NCBI RefSeq assembly: GCF_958298935.1 | Contig: NC_084940.1 | Coordinates: forward strand, 10,074,001-10,138,000 | DNA: 64,000 bases | Reading direction: 5' to 3' | Source: Phragmites australis | Taxonomy: Eukaryota > Streptophyta > Magnoliopsida > Poales > Poaceae | In this document: positions 58,176 to 64,000 of the stretch, one piece after another | Numbering within the stretch: position 1 is the first letter of the stretch | Layout of the letters: each line of letters starts with the position of its first letter | Translations under genes and position numbers: made by a program | The notes under the pieces: model-generated | The model's database searches: none | The model's input: the letters and a program-made list of their open reading frames with translations, nothing else | What the model was told of the DNA's origin: nothing

Positions 58176-58388
58176 CAGTGCTGGCTCTAATTATAAGCCG
58201 GTAGTGATAGTATTAGTGCTGGTTTTTTTAAGAGCCGGTACTGATATTGAGTATCAATATCGGCTCAACCTGAAACCAAAATTGATTGAGCGTGACATGT
58301 TACAAACTGGTATTGATACTTCATCAGTGTCGATTCTAGTCTAGCCGGCACTAATGACTCAGTTCGGATAACCTGTTCTGTTGTAGTG

Positions 58389-58874
58389 ATAGGATTTTAC
58401 ATATATTTTTATAAAATAAAGTTTTCCTTACAATCAAAGCCAGAATTTGGACCTTTCAATCGCACCTTGTCCACCAACAACCTAAATTTATACGTGTAGT
58501 AGATATGTGAATTTGGTCACAACTCACGGCCACAGATATGATCATAAGACATCATAGACGATTGTTGTTGTGGTAGTAGGTGCTAGATCTTGTCTAGCTA
58601 AAACATGCAGGTTAACTAAGTCACACAATGAGGACCCTAGGTTGTGCCTTATATTCATTACGGATCAAATCTTAGATTTGTTTTTTATGTCTTGTTAAGA
58701 TGAAATTTTTATTCAGTGGTAGTAAATAATGAGATGTATATAGTGACTTCATCAATCTTCTAACTTCATATCTCTAATCTTTTGTAGATATTATATGAGT
58801 ATATATGTATAATGGTATAAATATGTACGTACGTTTACAAATTATACTGATGTTTTTTTAAAAAAAACTATGTC
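58389..58874. other. Spacer between CACTA and block Y copy 2
   Basis: AT-rich text with no open frame of note and no repeat ends recognised. Confidence 0.45.
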
Positions 58875-59315
58875 ACACGTCAATTACAGATCTGCCTAAA
58901 ACACAGAGTAGGTTGGCTGACCTTCAATGCCTGCTTACCAGCCGGAGCACTTGCACTCCGACGATTGGGCCCCGCGGCTCATCGCCCACGACAGCGACAG
59001 CCGGGGCCCGCTCCGCTTCTCCTCGGTCGTCACCTTGGCGACACTGGCTTGTGGTCTGGGATGCGCTGCGGTGAAAAAAGTTTGTGCAAATGCGTGGTAG
59101 GAACGGAGGAAATGATAACATAGTACTTGCCAGTAGTGGAAGGACAGCGTTCAAGTCGTCACGTGGCCTCGTGCTGGCTTTGCGGCCGCGTGGGCCCGAA
59201 CGGCCGGTTACACGTCGCTATAGGCCGCTCGGTTTTTGCCTCCCGCTTCTATCCGCCACGTGAACGTCACTGGCGCCTATGCGAACAGAAGATACCACCT
59301 CTACTGTTCACACTC
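58875..59315. repeat. Block Y, copy 2
   Basis: The block matches 42195-42735 in order and orientation, including GTCACGTGGCCTCGTGC (59158-59174) and CCACGTGAACGTCAC. It is shorter in the middle, lacking part of the segment around 42420-42530. No gene was recognised. Confidence 0.82.
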
Positions 59316-59709
59316 CAGTTGAGATCCAAATAAATAGTACTAACTTTATTTGTCACCAGCATTGGATTATAACCATTTTGATATTACTTTTTTAAAAAAA
59401 TTATAAATATCTAATATTTCATATCATTGGATCCGTCGTGAAATGTACTTTATTAATATTGTATACTTTAAGTATTCATTAATTTTTATTATTACTATAA
59501 TAAAAAATTAATGATAAGTAAATAAAATTGAAGATAGTACTGCAAATATGTAGTAGTATTCTCCCTTATTTGTCAAAGTCACCTTGACTGTGTGTGACAT
59601 GGTTTAGAATCGAAATAAATGTGTGGTATCTTTATATTTGTCCAAAATAACCTTTTAAGGACCGAGCTTGAATAGTTCGAAACCGACTAAAATGAATAAT
59701 ATTAGAAAT
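59316..59709. other. AT-rich spacer
   Basis: Text with weak Stowaway resemblance (TTATTTGTCA at both 59348 and 59570 in direct, not inverted, orientation) and no proven ends. No gene. Confidence 0.4.
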
Positions 59710-60865
59710 CACTATATAAGAAAAGTTTATTAAGTAATAGATGATAATCCTTGTTAGTGAGGGATAAAATCTCCTCACTTTAAACGTGTCACTAATATGA
59801 ACACACGTATCTGAATACATCGTTAATAGCTATACATCAGTGACGGGTCTGAATTTTGATCCGTCACTAATAACTATATATCAGTGACAGATCAGATCCA
59901 GACCTATCACTAATGTGTGTTTTAAAAAACAAAAGAAGGAAAATATTTTTTGGGCTAAATTTTTTTACACCCGACTAGATATCTAACCAGTCACAAGTCA
60001 CCTGACCACGCACCTGACCAGTCACAAGTCACAAAAAATATGCGCGTGTACGATTGTTGAGAATCAAACTCAGGACCAGACCCCTTGCGCGAGGCTACCT
60101 TACCATTCTACCATAAAGTGTTTGCTGATAGCAATAGAATATGTTTTAGTTTTGTTCCTAATTTACTGAAAATTATTATGATTATTTGGGCATTTATATG
60201 GTTTTAAATAAAAAGTTATAAACTACAAAGTTATAGATCTCATCGAGTTGTACAATGTTCATATAAACTTTGTCTCCATCCGGTTCTGTATGAAAAAATT
60301 TGTATCCAATCCATGCAGTATTCAATAAAACATCTATAACTTTTGCATATGGAATCTAGTTTTGATGTTTAACCTCTACTTTCAAAGCTAACAAGCAGAT
60401 GTATCAAAAAAAGATAAAGACATGTACCTTTCTTGAAAGCCCTCGACAGGATCTCTAAAGTTTTTAGTCGAAAATTGACATTATCTAATTTGCGTAAAAA
60501 ATTTGGAGATATAGTGCTACATCTAAAAGTCAGTGATACGTAGTCATTTCATCAATTTGAGTTACCAAACTCATGATAAAAATTTTTGAATTTACAATTT
60601 TTAACTTTGTGGTCCAGTATGTGGCTTTTTCATGCATTCCTGCTAGTTTTATACTCGATCTAACAATTTAGTTTGTGGTCAAGTATGTGATTTTCTTTGA
60701 TAATTTTAAAATATTTATTTGAGCATCTATATGATTTTAAATAAAAAAGTGATCAACTACAAAGCTGTAGATCTCGTCGAGGGTTATAATTTTCATATAA
60801 AGTTTGTCTTCATCTGACCCGTATAAAAAATTATGAATTTCCAAAATAAGCTATCACCCGTTACT
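59710..60865 (+). mobile_element. 5' arm of another CACTA element (CACTATATAAGAAAAG)
   Basis: The arm begins with a CACTA-type terminus. TCAGTGACGGGT / CCGTCACTAATA units follow to 59925, then a tRNA-like segment (60060-60122). A foldback CACTA (60866-63701) seems inserted downstream, or fused to it. Its 3' end was not found in the window. Confidence 0.6.
60060..60122 (-). other. tRNA-like segment with A and B boxes in CACTA arm
   Basis: On the - strand an A-box-like TGGTAGAATGG is followed about 32 bases later by GAGTTTGATTCTC (B-box-like, two differences from consensus). Confidence 0.5.
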
Positions 60866-61193
60866 CACTACGTGAAAAAATATCATAAGTGACAGGTGAT
60901 AACCATCATGAGTGATGGGTCCCGCACTCGTTACCATAAATATGTCATTGATGATTAATCATAATTGACAGGTAAGGACTCGTCATCAATGAGATCATTA
61001 GTGATAGATCATAATTTGACCCGTGACTAATGAAGGTCATAAGTAATGGACCATAACTGCGGACCGATTTCTGTGTTTTTCAAACACGAAAAAAGGCAAA
61101 AAAATATTTTTCACAAGCCATCCCAACGTAGGGGCCATTACCACTCGCCACGTGTCACGTGCTATTTTTCACATTGTTTTTAAACTCTGTGTT

Positions 61194-61260
61194 CCACAGG
61201 AATCGAACTCACGATCTCCGCTTACGTGGTTACCCCTTACCACCTCAACCTCGCGAGCGT
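61194..61260 (-). other. tRNA-like segment in left arm of the foldback CACTA
   Basis: On the - strand AGGTTGAGGTGGTAAGG is followed by GAGATCGTGAGTTCGATTCC. The B box differs from consensus at one position. It pairs with 63297-63360 across the foldback axis. Confidence 0.55.
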
Positions 61261-63296
61261 TCCAAATGCAACTGGATATTTTATCCTTTTAATATTTTTT
61301 TCTAAAGGTCATAAGTGAATGGTCATAACTATGACCCGTCACTTATGATTCACTTATGACGGTTTTTTTACCGAATTGTATTTTGATAGGTGGCTTGGAG
61401 TGATCTTTGGTAAAAAAAAAAGGTATAACTTTTGCATACAAACTCTGATTTCAACATTTTTTTACTCTACAGAAATCTATACAAAAAGTTACATATGTTT
61501 TTCCCTAATTTTGTCGGGTTCAGCAAATATTTCAAGGCCAAATAGCCTAGAAGATTAAGTTCTCGCGCCTTAAAGTTTATGCATTGTTTTTCAAAACTCG
61601 TGTTTATGTCCACAGTCGTCACCCTTTACATCAAACTTGAGCAAAAATATATAATTATTCATATTTTGGTGTTGCTGAGGTGAGAAAAAATAAGAGAAAA
61701 ATAAAAAAATTATAACATCATGCTATGCACATATTTACTATATAAGAAAAAAATTAAGTAAGTTATGATGGGAAACTGATTGACTAATACATCTAATAAC
61801 CCACGCAAAAACTTAAGTAAGTTGTGATAGGAAAAACAATAAAATTCTTTCACTATTCTATTTCATCAAAATGGTCATTAGTGACGGGTCAAAATTTAAC
61901 CCGTCCCTGATGACTCTCTAGGATGACATGTCACTGATGAGTTGATCAAGATATAAAATTAATAATAGATCGTAATATGGTCCCTCACTTATGATAATAG
62001 TAATGGATCATAGTTGTCACTTGTCATTAATGACTGATCAAAATCTCATAAACTGCTCGAGATTCCGACCAACCATTAGTGACGAGTGATAACTATTACC
62101 CGTCACTAATGATTTTTACATTAGTAACAGATCATAGTTATCACCCTTCACTAATGACTGGTCAAAATCTCGTAAAGTGCTCGAGATTATGACCAGTCAT
62201 TAGTAATGACTATTACCCGTCACTAATAACTTTCACATTAGTAAAGAGTCATTGTTGTCACCCATCACTAATGACTGGTCCCGGCACTATGTGGTTCAGA
62301 GGCTATATTTTGTGACGTACGCTGTCCCTACCTGTCACTAATGACTCTGTCATTAGTAGATTCATTAGTGACAGGCTTTCATGTGAGCCATCACTGCGGT
62401 CTTCAGTGACGGGTGATTTGACAGGTTTTGGCTGGTACTACATGAAAAACAAACAAAAAGGATATGAAATTAGTGACGATTCGTAATATGATCCGTCACT
62501 TATGATAATAGTGATGAGTCATCCTAGATCAGTCATAAGTAACAGATCATAGTTGTGATCCATCATTTATTACTAGTAATAAGTGATGGGTTATCCTAGA
62601 CCAGTCATAAGTGACGAGACATCCTAAGCTAATTATAAGTGATGGGTCAAGTTGTGACCCATCACTTATAACTAACTCATCAGTAGCAAGTCATGCTAGA
62701 GAGTCATTAGTGATAGATCAAGTTATGACCCATCACTAATGATTAGTCTCATGAAACAAAGCAGATGAATGAATTTTAATTAATCAATCATTAGATGTAT
62801 TAGTCAATTAGTTTCCTATCACAACTTAATTTTTTCTTATATAGTAAATATGTATATAGTATGATGCTATAGTTGTTATTTTTCTCTTATTTTTCTCACC
62901 TCAGCAGCAATAGAATAGGAATCATTGTATATTTCTGCTCCAGTTTGATATAAGTGATGGTGGCTATGGACACAAACACGTATTTTGAAAACGGTGCAGA
63001 AACTTTAGCGGGTGAGAACTCAATCTTCTATGTCGTTTTTTGCCTTGAAAAATCTGTGGAACCTAATAAAGTCGGGAAGAAATGGTACAACTTTTTCTGT
63101 AGATGTCCATAGGGTCAAAAAAATATTAAAATTAGAGTCCATATGTGAAAGTTATGTCTATTCTACCAAAGATCACTTTGGGCCACCTATTTGGTAATAT
63201 AGTCATAAGTGACGGCTCACAATAGTCTTCTGACCCGTCACCTATGACTTTCGGTAAGGAAGGTTAAAAGGATAAAATATTTGGTTCCTATCACAA

Positions 63297-63362
63297 CGAT
63301 GTGATAGCTGAGGTGGTAAGGGGTACGCGTACAAGGGGAGGTCACATGTTCGATTCCCACAT
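63297..63362 (+). other. tRNA-like segment in right arm of the foldback CACTA
   Basis: TAGCTGAGGTGG fits the A-box consensus with one mismatch and is followed by GGTCACATGTTCGATTCCC with a near-consensus B box. Spacing is like that of a tRNA gene. Acceptor-stem pairing was not seen, so it is tRNA-derived or tRNA-like, not a functional tRNA gene. Confidence 0.6.
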
Positions 63363-63734
63363 AATGCAGACTGAAAGAGGTTTGAAAATGGTGTAGTTTG
63401 TGGGGGCATATGTGATGGGCCTTGTATTGGATGGCTTACATGAAAAAAATATATATTTTAACTTTTTTCATGTCAAAAAATGCAAAAAAGTCATAACTGA
63501 CGGGTCACTGTTACGACCTGTTACTTATGACCGTTATAAGTGACGGGTCAATTTATAACCCGTCATCTATGACTGAATTGGTGATGGGTCTTAACTCATC
63601 ACCAATAATAACTCATCAGTGACGCGTTCAGTGTGACGAATGCGGGACCTGTCACTGATGATGGTTACCATCCGTCACCCTTGACCTTTTTTCACATAGT
63701 GCGGGTCTCAACCCAAGGCCATATTAGTGGCACG

Positions 63735-64000
63735 TAGACCTGTCCAAATGGGCCTGTCGGGCCTGTCCGGCATGGGCCTAACTAGGCATGGCCCAGCTAA
63801 GGCACGACCTGACATGCCCGACTAAGCAAACGGGCCGTGCTATGCCGGCTCGCATGCCAGATACGCGGCCCACGGCAGGGCCCATGGCCGACCGTGCCGT
63901 GCTCGGTCGGCTAGGGCACGGTTGCGGCACGGCGGGTCGGCCGGGTGAGGAGGGGCAGGGCGAAGCAGGAGCGATGGTGCCGGGCGACAGCGGGGGTGTC
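63735..64000 (+). mobile_element. hAT MITE related to the 39548 element, cut by window end
   Basis: It begins TAGACCTGTCCAAATGGGCC, close to the TAGAGATGGCCAAATGGGCC end of the element at 39548-40139. It continues with the same GGCATGGCCC / GGGCCGTGC-rich text. The other end lies outside the window. Confidence 0.7.

Larger units (their letters stand above)
56431..58388. mobile_element. CACTA element with TATCAGTGCCGG-type subterminal repeats and a broken gene copy
   Basis: The ends are TACTATAGAAAAAG (first C changed to T) and, in reverse complement, CACTACAACAGAAC. Short motifs of the TCAGTGCTGG / CCGGTACTGAT type recur at 56440-56600 and 58175-58365 in opposite orientation. No transposase was found. 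The interior carries a two-module gene copy on the - strand (56780-57534). No matching 3-bp TSD was seen. Confidence 0.75.
60866..63701. mobile_element. Foldback CACTA element, 2836 bp, ~1-kb inverted arms
   Basis: The left end CACTACGTGAAAAAATAT and right end (reverse complement) CACTATGTGAAAAAAGG are CACTA TIRs. Inverted pairing continues inward to about 61860 and from about 62740. Paired landmarks are the tRNA-like segments, TATTTTATCCTTTTAA, AGGTGGCTTGGAGTGATCTT with AAGATCACTTTGGGCCACCT, GCTGAGGTGAGAAAAA and ACTATATAAGAAAAAA. The middle (61870-62740) is an array of GTCATTAGTGACGGGTCA-type units in both orientations. There is no transposase. The 3-bp flanks (ACT and CGG) do not match, so a TSD is not shown. 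Confidence 0.88.

Noticed and set aside
59330..59600. Stowaway MITE
   Set aside because: Similar TTATTTGTCA ends are in direct rather than inverted orientation and no TA-flanked TIR pair could be fixed.
63297..63362. A functional tRNA gene
   Set aside because: A and B boxes are present, but acceptor and anticodon stems do not pair convincingly, and the segment recurs within TE arms. Treated as tRNA-like.
54171..63701. Regular GTCATTAGTGACGGGT repeats considered as a CRISPR-like array
   Set aside because: Units alternate in orientation, spacing is irregular, and they lie in CACTA arms in plant nuclear DNA. These are CACTA subterminal repeats.

Overview
The window is nuclear DNA of a flowering plant, most likely a grass (Poaceae). 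The evidence is the GC-rich first exon of the one host gene, the grass-type LTR and LINE families, Stowaway and Tourist-like MITEs, Pack-MULE-like elements, and CACTA elements with long subterminal repeat arrays. There is no bacterial, viral or organellar gene organisation. The species was not determined.

Only one host gene looks intact: a three-exon PUX2-type gene on the + strand (5817-10159). It encodes a 431-residue protein with a C2HC zinc finger, a PUB domain and a UBX domain, expected to be a cofactor of the CDC48/p97 ATPase. All three exons join in phase at GT/AG sites. Everything else recognised is transposable-element DNA or unassigned intergenic sequence.

Layout. 1-209: 3' end of a Gypsy-type LTR (family A). 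210-3564: a Gypsy remnant (family B, gag only) interrupted by a Copia-type solo LTR (665-2276) with a perfect 5-bp target duplication. 5817-10159: PUX2. 11209-12631: a Pack-MULE-like element with ~135-bp TIRs and a perfect 9-bp target duplication. ~13330-21800: a decayed MULE carrying a MuDR-type transposase and a plant-mobile-domain (PMD) gene. 22109-~29000: a second family B Gypsy on the - strand with gag and protease, no recognised RT/RNase H/integrase, and an extra ORF on the opposite strand. 31376-32617: two Stowaway-type MITEs around a GC-rich block. 33300-39530: a hAT element with a ZMYM1/TTF-type transposase, split by ~2.8 kb that includes a family A solo LTR. 39548-40139: a hAT MITE. 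40140-45575: a LINE-like tail, two Stowaway MITEs and a LINE RT remnant. 45948-47174: a CACTA element. 47200-52050: a - strand LINE remnant. 53744-63701: CACTA elements, two of them very large foldbacks, one other holding a broken gene copy. 63735 to the end: another hAT MITE.

Two structures go beyond ordinary TE decay. First, two GC-rich low-copy blocks each occur twice in the same order and orientation (31640-32850 with 52240-53190; 42195-42735 with 58875-59315), which implies an old direct duplication of roughly 17-20 kb since filled with different TEs. One copy keeps the empty site of a MITE present in the other. Second, the CACTA arms each carry a tRNA-like segment with A-box-like and B-box-like motifs at matching positions, inside near-perfect inverted repeats that could form kilobase hairpins. 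The MULE that combines a transposase with a PMD gene, and the Gypsy with an antisense ORF, are the best examples here of TEs carrying extra genes. All domain and family calls are from reading translations by eye; no database search was run.
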